Shown: piece after piece, positions 36,621-45,835 of the stretch
How positions within the stretch are numbered: position 1 is the stretch's first letter
Layout: each line of letters starts with the position of its first letter
Source: Nitrospirota bacterium
Lineage (GTDB): Bacteria; Nitrospirota; Nitrospiria; Nitrospirales; Nitrospiraceae
Assembly (NCBI GenBank): GCA_026387665.1
Contig: JAPLLG010000007.1
Coordinates: 1-64,000 of the forward strand
Length of the DNA: 64,000 bases
Reading direction: 5' to 3'
Notes under the pieces: generated by a model
Told to the model about the DNA's origin: nothing
The model's input: only the letters and a program-made list of their open reading frames with translations
Databases searched by the model: none
Position numbers and translations under genes: made by a program

Positions 36621-37905
36621 GGGAGCCGACCTGAGAACCAAAGTACTCCTTGCACAGATCCTCATAGACGGAAATGAACCGCCTGGCTACTTGTGGCCAA
36701 TCGTAGGCTTCCTGCGCAACGGCCCGATCCAGCGCTGGCGGCAGTCCCTTGTCGAGAATCCCCTCGATCGCTATTTTCCATTCGTCGTACCGGTCAACGG
36801 GAACCAGTTTGCCGACCCCATATCGGCGCATCCGTTCTGACGTTTCACCAACAGGCGTGGAGAGAACAGCCAATCCGCAGGCCATGGCCTTCATCACGGA
36901 CACCGACGCGCCTTCCCCCGTGGAAACCGACAGATAGACATCTGAAGCCCAGTACAAATCTCTGAGCGCTGCTCCTGCCACGTACGGATGGAGAATCGCT
37001 TTCCCCTCGGCAGCCATCGAGCGGCTCAAGGCCTCCAGCCGCTCGGTACTCGCCCGATCTCCGTGTCCCGCGATCAGTAGTACAAAATCGTGTGGCTTCG
37101 GCAAACGACTGAACACCTCCAACAACCGGTCGAATTGCTTCAATGAAACGAAGTTGCCGGTGGCCAAAAATACCATGCTCGACGAACGAACCCCCAGAGT
37201 CTGCCTCGCCGCCTGCTTTCGCTCGATCGACGGCACAGGAACCCAGAAATCGAAATCGCACCCCATCGTCAACAGTTCTGTCCGCCCGCGGAAAACCTTT
37301 TGGGTCTCGCGCCTGGCAAATTCAGACTGAGCGGATATGACGTCAACATTCCGAAGCTGTCGCACGAGCTTTTGCTGTTCCAGAAGGAGGCAGGCATAGG
37401 TCAGAGGCCTGTGCAAGCCTCGCATTTCACTCATCGGCACAATCGACATCCCATGGCCGATGATAAAAATTGGACACCGCTTCTTACCTCCACAGCGCAC
37501 AATCATCTCGCCATAAAAAGGAATGCGGAAACCGTGCAGGTGAAGGATCATGGGAAGAGCACTCGCCTCGGCAAGGCGGGCCAGCATCGCTTCGGAATAG
37601 ATGCCGGCCTGAGACCTGATTCCCAGTCGATAGTCCTGCTTCTTGGCGGGAAAGAGCCGATGCGTGACACCCGTTTCTAATGTCCTGGAATAGACCTCAT
37701 CCGCGCGGAGGTCAGGCTGCCACACTTCCCATTCATAGGCATCGCTGCATTTCAGCACTGCCTCCCCAAGCAGATCCGGCCACTCACGCGGCCAAAAGCC
37801 CACCCAGGTTCCGTCAGGTTTCTCCCAAGCTATATCGGGACGCACATCCGGCTCGAAATGATATGCCGGGCCATGGGGCATGATATTGACCACCAAGCAT
37901 TTCAT
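36613..37905 (-). CDS. Glycosyltransferase family 4-like
   Basis: 430 residues. It is more divergent than the other GT4 members: the N-terminus MKCLVVNIMPHGPAYHFEPD lacks a clear glycine loop. LATGNFVSLKQFDRLLEVFS and LSVSTGEGASVSVMKAMACG show a GT-B donor domain. GHGMSIVPMSEMRG near residue 160 is unusual. It is likely a sugar transferase with an uncommon acceptor. Confidence 0.85.
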   Translation of the reverse strand: MKCLVVNIMPHGPAYHFEPDVRPDIAWEKPDGTWVGFWPREWPDLLGEAVLKCSDAYEWEVWQPDLRADEVYSRTLETGVTHRLFPAKKQDYRLGIRSQAGIYSEAMLARLAEASALPMILHLHGFRIPFYGEMIVRCGGKKRCPIFIIGHGMSIVPMSEMRGLHRPLTYACLLLEQQKLVRQLRNVDVISAQSEFARRETQKVFRGRTELLTMGCDFDFWVPVPSIERKQAARQTLGVRSSSMVFLATGNFVSLKQFDRLLEVFSRLPKPHDFVLLIAGHGDRASTERLEALSRSMAAEGKAILHPYVAGAALRDLYWASDVYLSVSTGEGASVSVMKAMACGLAVLSTPVGETSERMRRYGVGKLVPVDRYDEWKIAIEGILDKGLPPALDRAVAQEAYDWPQVARRFISVYEDLCKEYFGSQVGSHV

Positions 37906-37948
37906 CGGTACGTGTGCCCTTGTTCGGCAATGCCAGCCTCAGCGCTTC

Positions 37949-39724
37949 TCATGTCAACGCCTGCAGCTGACGCAATTCGTTGAATCGTCCCTGGGCGCGC
38001 GTGAGCTCAGTCCACGAGCCCGACTCCACAATACGCCCCTGCTCCATCACATAAATCCGATCAGCCCGCTGAATGGTCGCAAGGCGATGGGCCACGATGA
38101 CAACACTCATACTTCGGGCCAGCGTCTCAAGCGTCTTCTGGATCATGAACTCAGATTCGGTATCCAACGAACTGGTAGCCTCGTCCAGGATCAGGAGCGC
38201 TGGCTTCCGGATCAATGCCCGCGCGAGAGCAAGGCGCTGGCGCTGCCCCCCCGAGAGCAATACCCCCCGACTTCCCACAACGGTTTCGTAGCCCTGCGGC
38301 AGCCGTTGAATAAACTCGTCTGCATGGGACAGTCTGACGGCCGCTTCAACCTCTTCAGCTGTTGCGGTCGGCTTCCCCCACAATAAATTTTCCCGTATCG
38401 TCTCATTGAACAAACTGACTTCCTGCGGCACGTAACCGCACTGCCGATGCCAGTCATTCACATTCAGCTGATGCAAGGGCACTCCGTCCACCAACACGTC
38501 CCCCTGCGTGGGACGGATAAATCCCATGAGCAAGTCAATCATCGTCGTCTTCCCGCTCCCGGAAGGCCCCACGATCGCAATCGTTTCTCCCTTCCGCACC
38601 TCTAACGTCACACCACGAAGAACCGGAGCCTTATTCTCATAGGCAAACCACGCGTCATCGACACGAAATCCCTGCTGAATTCCGTGAAAAGGCACCCCCC
38701 CATTCCGTTCACGATGCTCTTGTGCAAGACTGGTTAGATCGGCCACATGCGCCACACTGGGAAGCAGCGACAATATCTCGTGCATAGTCATCTGGAGGTC
38801 AGACACCCTCGGTGTCAGACGAAATACGATGATGAGCAACACCATGATGTCGGACATCGGCATCTTGAAAACAGTCAGAGCGGCGTACAAGCCAGCCAGG
38901 AGTAGCGTCGCCGTCAGGGGCTGATACAAGGCACCCACCATCGTGCGATTTCTGGAATCTCGAATTTGCACATTCGCCAACGCCTGCACAGCCTTGGCGA
39001 ACCGATCGGCAGCATCACTAACGCCCCCGAAACCTTTCACCAATTTCGCGCTAGCCAGTTTTTCAACCGCCTCTTCCTGCACGCGTGCATACGCCAGGGT
39101 CGTTTCCGCCCCGTATTCCTGCCCCTTAGCCACACGCGCGCGGAAGAGATACAGGCCTGCCCCGGCAATCCCAACCGCAACCACGGCCATTTGCCACGAA
39201 AAAATGAGGGCCAGCGAGACGTAAATGAGAACCGCCACGCACTCGCGCACCAAGGCCATTAGATTCAAAAATGCGGCAGCAGCTCTTATAGGATCCAGAG
39301 TGAGTGCATTCGTCAGAATTCCGGTCTTCTGCTTCGCGATAAACTCCCAGCGCGCAGTAAGAATAGCTTCATACAAGGTGCTTCTGAGGAAACCGGCATA
39401 CTGAAAACGTGTACTATTGACCAGTCGTTCATTGAGAATGACCACGAGGCTCTGCAGGAAAAATATGGCCAACAGGACTATCAGCACACCCCCAAGCGTC
39501 GGGGAAAACCCGACCGCCTGCGTTGCCTGTTGGAACCACCCCAGTATCTTGGAGGGCGGCCCCGGCGTCCCGGTTGTTTCCATGCCTGCCAATGAAAACA
39601 TGGGTGCCAGCAACGCCAGCCCAACCCCTTCCAGCAAATTAGAGGCAATTCCAGCAGACACAATCAGCCACATCCTGAACGGATAGCGGTGGATCAGCCC
39701 TCTGGCAAACTCTACAACCGTCAC
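37949..39724 (-). CDS. ABC exporter, membrane and ATPase domains fused (MsbA-like)
   Basis: 591 residues with six membrane helices in the first 310 and an ATPase domain after. Walker A is VGPSGSGKTTMIDLLMG, signature LLSGGQRQRLALARAL, and Walker B LLILDEATSSLD. It is the only clear membrane translocator in the locus; no Wzx flippase is seen, so it may flip the lipid-linked glycan across the inner membrane. Confidence 0.93.
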   Translation of the reverse strand: MTVVEFARGLIHRYPFRMWLIVSAGIASNLLEGVGLALLAPMFSLAGMETTGTPGPPSKILGWFQQATQAVGFSPTLGGVLIVLLAIFFLQSLVVILNERLVNSTRFQYAGFLRSTLYEAILTARWEFIAKQKTGILTNALTLDPIRAAAAFLNLMALVRECVAVLIYVSLALIFSWQMAVVAVGIAGAGLYLFRARVAKGQEYGAETTLAYARVQEEAVEKLASAKLVKGFGGVSDAADRFAKAVQALANVQIRDSRNRTMVGALYQPLTATLLLAGLYAALTVFKMPMSDIMVLLIIVFRLTPRVSDLQMTMHEILSLLPSVAHVADLTSLAQEHRERNGGVPFHGIQQGFRVDDAWFAYENKAPVLRGVTLEVRKGETIAIVGPSGSGKTTMIDLLMGFIRPTQGDVLVDGVPLHQLNVNDWHRQCGYVPQEVSLFNETIRENLLWGKPTATAEEVEAAVRLSHADEFIQRLPQGYETVVGSRGVLLSGGQRQRLALARALIRKPALLILDEATSSLDTESEFMIQKTLETLARSMSVVIVAHRLATIQRADRIYVMEQGRIVESGSWTELTRAQGRFNELRQLQALT

Positions 39725-39828
39725 AAGACCATATCCTTTTGCATATTGTCGTTACTGCCCTGAGTGGCCTACACAAGGAAACAACGACGGCCGCACACCA
39801 GCGCACTGAATGTTAGAGGATTCAGAAA

Positions 39829-41262
39829 TCAAACCAATCCTGGTCGCCCCGATGAAAAACGCTGCATCGCGGAGGAGGAATGAGCCTGTTCGTCGCTCTC
39901 CGAGGCCTGCCCTTCCTCAGCTAAGAAAGGCGCCACGATGAGCAGCGCGGCAAACATCCAAAACGGCTCCATGATCCGCACAATGACGAAGGTATTGGAC
40001 CCGACCGCATGCACCATTAAGCCAAGCAAGCCGAGCAAAAATCCAAAGGCAAGCCCCCGAACAGCCGGATCGTGAGCCTGCAGATAAACCCGCCTCACCG
40101 CTCGATAGAGACCCCAGATGAGAGCGCCAAAGGCCAGCAAGCCCACCATACCGGTTTCAACAAGAATCCGTGGGTACATGGCATCCATAAATGGCGCGCC
40201 GGTGATGCCACCGCCAAAAACTGGCGACTGTTTCCACCATTCGAACGATCTCTGCCACGACCGCAAACGATCCGACGTGGAGGTGTCGATCTTCAAACGG
40301 CCTACTTTGACCTGTCCCTTCTCAGATGCCTGGGTAAAGGTGAACATGATGCGTTGTTTGACGACATCGGGAGCCCAGACCGGAGTGGACACGATCACGG
40401 CGAGAAACAACGCAAAGAGTAACGGCTTTCGGTAACTGGCGTACCCTAGAACGGCTAACAGCACCACCCCGGCCGCTAAAAATGACGCGCGTGACAGGGT
40501 TGCCATGAGCGCAAGAGTTCCGATGCCTAGAAGCATAATGAATGGCCACTTCCGTTGCACCGCCCCTGGCGTCAGGATAAGCCCTAATACGATGGCCAGC
40601 ATAAACACGAGGTAGCCACCGAGCGTATTCGGCTCCCCCACCTCACCCTCGAACGGAGCCGACGCCCGCTCCCCACCGGCAAGCTGCGCGATCGCATAGA
40701 GCGACACCAGAAAACAGGTCACCAGGCTCGCGACAACCAGCCCTTGCGCCTGACTTCTCGTACGAGTCGCATTCACCACCATAAAATAGAGGAAGAAATA
40801 TTCGAAGTACTTCAAATTAAAGAAAAATCCGTTGAGCGGCTTCACTCGCCCCGCCACTACGCCGATCATCGTCGCTAACACGCAGGCCGCAACATAAAAC
40901 ATCATCCGCCCATTCAGCGGGGTATGTTTGACCGGTGCCACGCCTTTTTGGATCGCCGCTTTAACCAGCCAGACGAATCCAATGACGACCAGCAAAAGAT
41001 CGTCAAAGCGGAACGTCGTGCCACGTCCGACTGTCGTGTCAGAGGCCCCGCCTCCAAACATGATCTCCGGACCGAGGAGCATGGAAAAGACGAGTAGATA
41101 GAGGCTTATGGTGGTGGAAAGAAACGCTGCGAGCAACAGGGCACAGGCCGCAACACCTCCCAGAAGGATCTTGGACTGGCCGGCATTCACGCCCAGCGAA
41201 AAGGCGACCGCCAGCAGGACGAGCAGGAGCAACTGGACCGGTCCGATCTGCAGCTTACTCAT
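39829..41262 (-). CDS. O-antigen ligase/polymerase-like membrane protein (Wzy/WaaL type)
   Basis: 477 residues from the ATG at 41260-41262; in-frame sequence further upstream has no family character. About eleven membrane helices. The long periplasmic loop ends in RLRSWQRSFEWWKQSPVFGG, the Wzy_C signature region, with the conserved Arg and the pre-helix ITGAPFMDAM. It joins or polymerises the glycan on the periplasmic side. Confidence 0.9.
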   Translation of the reverse strand: MSKLQIGPVQLLLLVLLAVAFSLGVNAGQSKILLGGVAACALLLAAFLSTTISLYLLVFSMLLGPEIMFGGGASDTTVGRGTTFRFDDLLLVVIGFVWLVKAAIQKGVAPVKHTPLNGRMMFYVAACVLATMIGVVAGRVKPLNGFFFNLKYFEYFFLYFMVVNATRTRSQAQGLVVASLVTCFLVSLYAIAQLAGGERASAPFEGEVGEPNTLGGYLVFMLAIVLGLILTPGAVQRKWPFIMLLGIGTLALMATLSRASFLAAGVVLLAVLGYASYRKPLLFALFLAVIVSTPVWAPDVVKQRIMFTFTQASEKGQVKVGRLKIDTSTSDRLRSWQRSFEWWKQSPVFGGGITGAPFMDAMYPRILVETGMVGLLAFGALIWGLYRAVRRVYLQAHDPAVRGLAFGFLLGLLGLMVHAVGSNTFVIVRIMEPFWMFAALLIVAPFLAEEGQASESDEQAHSSSAMQRFSSGRPGLV

Positions 41263-41336
41263 AGTCAGCAAGACCTCGTCAGATCTGGCAAGGAACCACT
41301 CGGAGCGACTTCGGATTACCCGCCAACCCCGACAGC

Positions 41337-43502
41337 TTATTTGTACCGGGCCCCATATGCCTCGTAATCGGGAGTCAGCTCCGCACTGACGTTGCTCAAG
41401 ACGATCCCGAGCACCGTCGCGTTGGCATTTTCCAGCAGCGACTTGGCCCGCTTGAGCGCATTGCGCCCGACCTTGCCGACTTGATAGACAATCACGACGC
41501 CGTCTACCTTTGAGCCGAGCGTGACACCATCGGTCACCGGCAGAATCGGCGGACAATCGAAGATCGTGACGTCGTACTCCGCTTTCACCGTCGCGATCAA
41601 TTCCTTGAGCCTCGGCGAATTCATAAATTCGGCAGGGTTCTCTGGTCGCCGTCCCGACGTCAAGATGTTCAGATTGTCGAGACCCGGCGCATTGATCACC
41701 GTGTCCACCCCCAATTTCCCCAGTATCAAATCCGTCACGGTCCGAATCGCTTCGGTATAGGGCACGGCACCCAGCAACACTTCGCTGAGGCCGGGAACCT
41801 GCTCCAATCCCAGCCGTTCATGAAGGATCGGCTTCCGAAGGTCCGCGTCCACCAGCAATACGCGCTTCCCGTCCTGCGCCAGCGAAATGGCTAGATTAAC
41901 CGCGCTGGTGGACTTTCCTTCCTGTGCCCCGGCGCTGACAAAGGCCAGAACCTTCCGCCCTTGCGCTACGCCGGTAAACTCGATCACCGTGCGCAACGAC
42001 CGATACCCTTCCGCCAAGGGAGATTGTGGATCGAATAAACTGACGAGATGGCAGTACAGATCCATCGTCTCGGACGCCAATTTCTCCTTGAACCCCTGCT
42101 GAATGTCCCGCTCGATCTCCTTTCGATCGACGCGGGGGATCACGCCCAGTACCGGCACCTTGAGATAGGCCTCGACCTCCTCGATCGTCCCGATGGATGT
42201 ATCCAACGATTCTTTCAGAAAGGCCGCTACGAGGCCCACCAAGGCGCCCATCAACAACCCCACGAACGCATTCACGGGAAGGTTGGGCGCATTGATCGGC
42301 CGGGTCGGCTCAACCGCCGGCTCGATGATCGAAACCTCTTCGATCCGCTCAGCCCCCTTGATCATGAACTCCTGATGTTTGGACTTCAGCGCGGCGTACA
42401 AATTACTGTTCACCAGGACATCCCGTTCCAGCCTCGATAACCGGATCGCCGCCTGCGGGAGACTCAGGTAGCGATCCTTATAGCGAACAATGGATTCCTG
42501 GATCGCCTGTTCTCGCTCCGAAAACGTGCCGAGCTTGCCCTCAAGTTCCCGGATCATTTCCTCCTTGACGTTCTTGACCTTGCGGTCCAATTCCTTGACT
42601 AGGGCATGTTCGGGCGTATAGTTAATCAGTAAATTATTCCGCTCCTGCGTGAGATCCACCATCCGCCTATTCAACGTACTGATCAGCGCCTCGACCTCAT
42701 CGGAATAAACCCGATTGGACGTCGTACCGATCGCTCCGACCTTTTTGAGCGACTCCAGCTGGTTGAGCACCTCTTTTTTGACCCGGAGCAATTTTTCCTG
42801 CTGCGCCTCCAACTGCTGGTACTGGATGAGCGCCTCCCTGGCCTCTTCTGTGACGAAGACCTGCCCCTCTTGCTCCTTGAAGGACGTCAGTGCCTGCTCG
42901 GCCTCGCGCAGGCTGACTTCCAATGCCTGAAGTTGCCCCTCCACAAACCGCCTGGCCTCGATCACTTGCCGATTCCGGTTGTAGATATTTTCTTCTCGAT
43001 AGGCTTCGGCGGTCAAGGTTGCATACCGCTCGGCCTTCTTCGGATCATCGGCGGTCGCCGTGACCTTAATGATGTTGGTAGTGCCTTCCTGCGTCGCCTC
43101 AATCTTGCTTTGGAGGCCATAAATGACGGTCAGGAATTCAGGAGACTGCTGGACGCTTTTCTCCTCGATGGCTTTCTCAATCGTTTGCTCATCGAGATTC
43201 TGCGCAATGAGCCCCAACTGTTTGGCAACCCGTTTCATCACCGGAAAACTGCGGATCACCTCGGCTTGCGTGGCGATATCGTTGCCTTCGGACACAGAAA
43301 CCGTTTCTTGAAGCAGGCCCGTGGCGGTCGTCGATCGCTCATAGCGGACGCGCGCTGAGGTCTTAAATGTGGGGTCAGGCCCAACCAGGTAGGGCATGAT
43401 CGCTGTGAACACGGAGACCAGCGCCATAGTAAACAGCACTATCGCTTTCCGTTTCCGAACGATCAGCCAAAAATCGATGAGATTGAGATCGGATTGAGCC
43501 AT
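41337..43502 (-). CDS. Wzc-type polysaccharide co-polymerase and BY-kinase
   Basis: 721 residues. Residues 1-430 form a Wzz/GumC-type chain-length domain: a membrane helix near 20-38, coiled coils in the periplasm and a second helix near 410-430. The cytoplasmic part carries Walker A VSAGAQEGKSTSAVNLA near 517, VLLVDADLRKP near 548 and FDCPPILPVTDG (Walker B). The C-terminus DYEAYGARYK has Tyr713, Tyr716 and Tyr720, fewer than in E. coli Wzc. It sets chain length and couples to export; autophosphorylation is inferred from the domain type. Confidence 0.93.
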   Translation of the reverse strand: MAQSDLNLIDFWLIVRKRKAIVLFTMALVSVFTAIMPYLVGPDPTFKTSARVRYERSTTATGLLQETVSVSEGNDIATQAEVIRSFPVMKRVAKQLGLIAQNLDEQTIEKAIEEKSVQQSPEFLTVIYGLQSKIEATQEGTTNIIKVTATADDPKKAERYATLTAEAYREENIYNRNRQVIEARRFVEGQLQALEVSLREAEQALTSFKEQEGQVFVTEEAREALIQYQQLEAQQEKLLRVKKEVLNQLESLKKVGAIGTTSNRVYSDEVEALISTLNRRMVDLTQERNNLLINYTPEHALVKELDRKVKNVKEEMIRELEGKLGTFSEREQAIQESIVRYKDRYLSLPQAAIRLSRLERDVLVNSNLYAALKSKHQEFMIKGAERIEEVSIIEPAVEPTRPINAPNLPVNAFVGLLMGALVGLVAAFLKESLDTSIGTIEEVEAYLKVPVLGVIPRVDRKEIERDIQQGFKEKLASETMDLYCHLVSLFDPQSPLAEGYRSLRTVIEFTGVAQGRKVLAFVSAGAQEGKSTSAVNLAISLAQDGKRVLLVDADLRKPILHERLGLEQVPGLSEVLLGAVPYTEAIRTVTDLILGKLGVDTVINAPGLDNLNILTSGRRPENPAEFMNSPRLKELIATVKAEYDVTIFDCPPILPVTDGVTLGSKVDGVVIVYQVGKVGRNALKRAKSLLENANATVLGIVLSNVSAELTPDYEAYGARYK

Positions 43503-43507
43503 AGAGA

Positions 43508-44689
43508 TCAGGTACGAGACGAGAGGTAAGAGACCAGAGGTGCGAAAACTGAGCCATCCGCCCCTGCCCCTGGCCCTTCACGAGCAGTTGAGATTGCCGC
43601 TTCGAGAAAGCGATCGAACAGAGGCTTCACGAGGGTCTGCAGTCCTGGATGTTGACGCAGGAGATGCGCCACTCTCTCCCCATATTGCAGATAGAGGTCG
43701 GCGAACAGCCGACCATACCAATGCTCAGAAAAGGGCCCCCATATGTACCAACGCAAGACCGGCACCTGCCAGGCATGGGCGCCATAGAGCACTCGGGCGA
43801 TCCAACAACCGACCCCCACCGCGGTCTGTGAGCTTGGACTCGGTGTGGCAAACAGCACCTGGAGGGTCTTGCCGATAAACACCGCACTGGTGGCCTGGAG
43901 CAAAGAGTTTAAAACCGGCATAACGGCCTTGGTGTAGTAATGGTTCCAATCGCCGATCTTATCCCTGGGGACAAAAATCACATCGTTATCATTCAGCGGA
44001 AGGTCCTCCCTCAGATCCCCTTCCTTCAAAAATCGCTGCACATTGGCCACCCGAATCACGGGGTTTTCCGCAGAAGACTTGGGTCTCGAAATGATAATCA
44101 CCCTGTCAAGAGCCGCCACATCCGTATAGCCTCCTGCCTGCCCCAACGCATGCAGAAGGGTCGCATCTCGTTCCATCACCTGTTTTCCCGCCGCCTTGAC
44201 CTCGCCGAAAATGTAAAAATTTTTCGGTTTCTGTATGCGCTTTTGAGCCAGCCTGACTTGGACACGAGGATTTTTAATTACGGCGGACAATTCCTTGGAG
44301 ACACGGGCTTCCGCTTCAACCTCTGTCAGTCCACGGACGTTAATGTCCTGGAAGGAGACGGTGATCACCCCGCTTGTTAGCACCGTCGCCGCATACTTCT
44401 CCTCGCCCGCGCCACGTCGCACAATGATTTCAAGCGTATCGCCTGGCTCGATAATCGTATCCGGGTCCTGCTTGGCTACTATAGGGGGCAAAGTCCCGTC
44501 AGCGCCAAGACTTTCTGCGATCCCCTTCTCTGGCTGAGACGGATTCGCACAACCAGCAGAGAGGCCCAGCAACAACGAAATGGCTACTCGTCCGAGCCCT
44601 GCGAGGGCAGACATTCCAGCTGGCTCTTTCTCCGCCATCAAGAACCTGCCAGTCGATTCCGTTCGTTGAGGCAAGTCACGCATTCCCAT
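43508..44689 (-). CDS. Wza/GumB-type outer-membrane polysaccharide export lipoprotein
   Basis: 393 residues. A lipobox LGLSAGC places the lipidated Cys at residue 47; a start at Met18 or Met26 would give a normal signal length. EPGDTLEIIVRRG starts the polysaccharide export (PES) domain, and RIQKPKNFYIFGEVKAAG with LHALGQAGGYTDVAALDRVI is an SLBB domain. After FVPRDKIGDWNHYYTKAV there is a tail of about 120 residues with Trp/Tyr-rich sequence that is not part of the standard family. Confidence 0.9.
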   Translation of the reverse strand: MGMRDLPQRTESTGRFLMAEKEPAGMSALAGLGRVAISLLLGLSAGCANPSQPEKGIAESLGADGTLPPIVAKQDPDTIIEPGDTLEIIVRRGAGEEKYAATVLTSGVITVSFQDINVRGLTEVEAEARVSKELSAVIKNPRVQVRLAQKRIQKPKNFYIFGEVKAAGKQVMERDATLLHALGQAGGYTDVAALDRVIIISRPKSSAENPVIRVANVQRFLKEGDLREDLPLNDNDVIFVPRDKIGDWNHYYTKAVMPVLNSLLQATSAVFIGKTLQVLFATPSPSSQTAVGVGCWIARVLYGAHAWQVPVLRWYIWGPFSEHWYGRLFADLYLQYGERVAHLLRQHPGLQTLVKPLFDRFLEAAISTAREGPGAGADGSVFAPLVSYLSSRT

Positions 44690-44695
44690 GGCCCT

Positions 44696-45835
44696 CTAGA
44701 GTTTGTCCACAATCTCGAGGACGCTGATGAGCGGAGTCTTGCAGAGATCGATTTCCCTGGGCTCACGCAGGCGCAGTCCAACCTGATCAATCACGACCTT
44801 CACGATGGGACGGAGCGGGAATCGTGGATTCGACTGCACAACTGATCCGATATCGCCCGATGACAGTTTGACCCAGGTACCGGACGGAAACAGTGAAAAT
44901 TGATTGAGGAGGCTCTTAAAAGCCCTTGTCGGAAAGCCCGCCCGCTCACGAGAAAGGAGGAGGCGGACCGCTTCGTGCGGCAACATGGCTTTCCGATTCA
45001 ATCTAGTCCGCAACATCGCGTCGAGCACGTCCGCCATCCCGATAACCAATGCCATCTCATGAATCTGGGGTCCCTTCAATCCCTTTGGATAACCGGTGCC
45101 GTCCAGCCGTTCATGTTCCTGCATCACGATCTCGGAGATCCATAGCGCATCCGGCGCCGCCCGTCGCAACAACTCCGCACCCTGCACCGGATGATTATGG
45201 AGCAAGTCGATTCGATCCTTCGACCATCGGCCTGCCTCATCCAGCATCTGCTCAGGCAAAAGGAACATGCCTAAATCGTGCACCAGCGATGCCAACGCCA
45301 GCCGCGAGAGCTCATCCGATCGATAGCCCATGCCCATACCGATCTTGAGGGCAAAGATGGCAGTATGAACCAGATTGCCGACAAGCGACGGACCGCTCTG
45401 ATGGGAAATGGCTCGCACCATGAGCGTGTCATCTTGAACAAGAGACGTGGCCATGCCACTGGCAATCGCAGGAAGATCACCGAGAGAAAACGGCTGCTGC
45501 ATGCGGATGGACTTGGTAACCACCAGCAGTGCCGCCTCCGCCTTGATGTACCAGTCGACAGCCGGCTGTATGGCGACCGGCGCTGGAGCTTGCACCGGTG
45601 GAACTGACTCTTCCAGCACTTCCGCGATCAACAGGGAACGAGGCGCCTCCAGGGCTCCTGTGCTTGTTGGGACCGACGGCTGAGACGGAATTTCCGACTT
45701 CGGCGCCTCAGGTTGCACCCGTTCATTTAGGGTACGCAGGTGAATAGGCTCCGGGGGCGCCTCTGAAGCCGGAGACTTCCCCTCCGGTTCTTTCGGAGGG
45801 ACGTTTCCCCCTCTAATCAGATCAGAGAGTCTCAC
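44696..45835 (-). CDS. HD-GYP domain protein (putative cyclic-di-GMP phosphodiesterase)
   Basis: 379 residues. A Pro/Glu-rich N-terminal linker (to about residue 85) precedes an HD-GYP domain: LASLVHDLGMFLLPEQ with the HD pair near residue 187, HNHPVQGAELLRRA, and QEHERLDGTGYPKGLKG near 239, which has GTGYP in place of a strict GYP context. Such enzymes hydrolyse cyclic di-GMP; position in an export operon suggests local control of polysaccharide production. The GTG start overlaps the upstream stop by one base (TAGTG) and has GGAGGGG upstream. Confidence 0.9.
   Translation of the reverse strand: MRLSDLIRGGNVPPKEPEGKSPASEAPPEPIHLRTLNERVQPEAPKSEIPSQPSVPTSTGALEAPRSLLIAEVLEESVPPVQAPAPVAIQPAVDWYIKAEAALLVVTKSIRMQQPFSLGDLPAIASGMATSLVQDDTLMVRAISHQSGPSLVGNLVHTAIFALKIGMGMGYRSDELSRLALASLVHDLGMFLLPEQMLDEAGRWSKDRIDLLHNHPVQGAELLRRAAPDALWISEIVMQEHERLDGTGYPKGLKGPQIHEMALVIGMADVLDAMLRTRLNRKAMLPHEAVRLLLSRERAGFPTRAFKSLLNQFSLFPSGTWVKLSSGDIGSVVQSNPRFPLRPIVKVVIDQVGLRLREPREIDLCKTPLISVLEIVDKL

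Noticed and set aside
41263-41556. N-terminal extension of the Wzy/WaaL-like ORF
   Set aside because: The 98 extra residues are Arg/Cys-rich, overlap the Wzc gene and lack membrane character; the ATG at 41262 begins the first helix.
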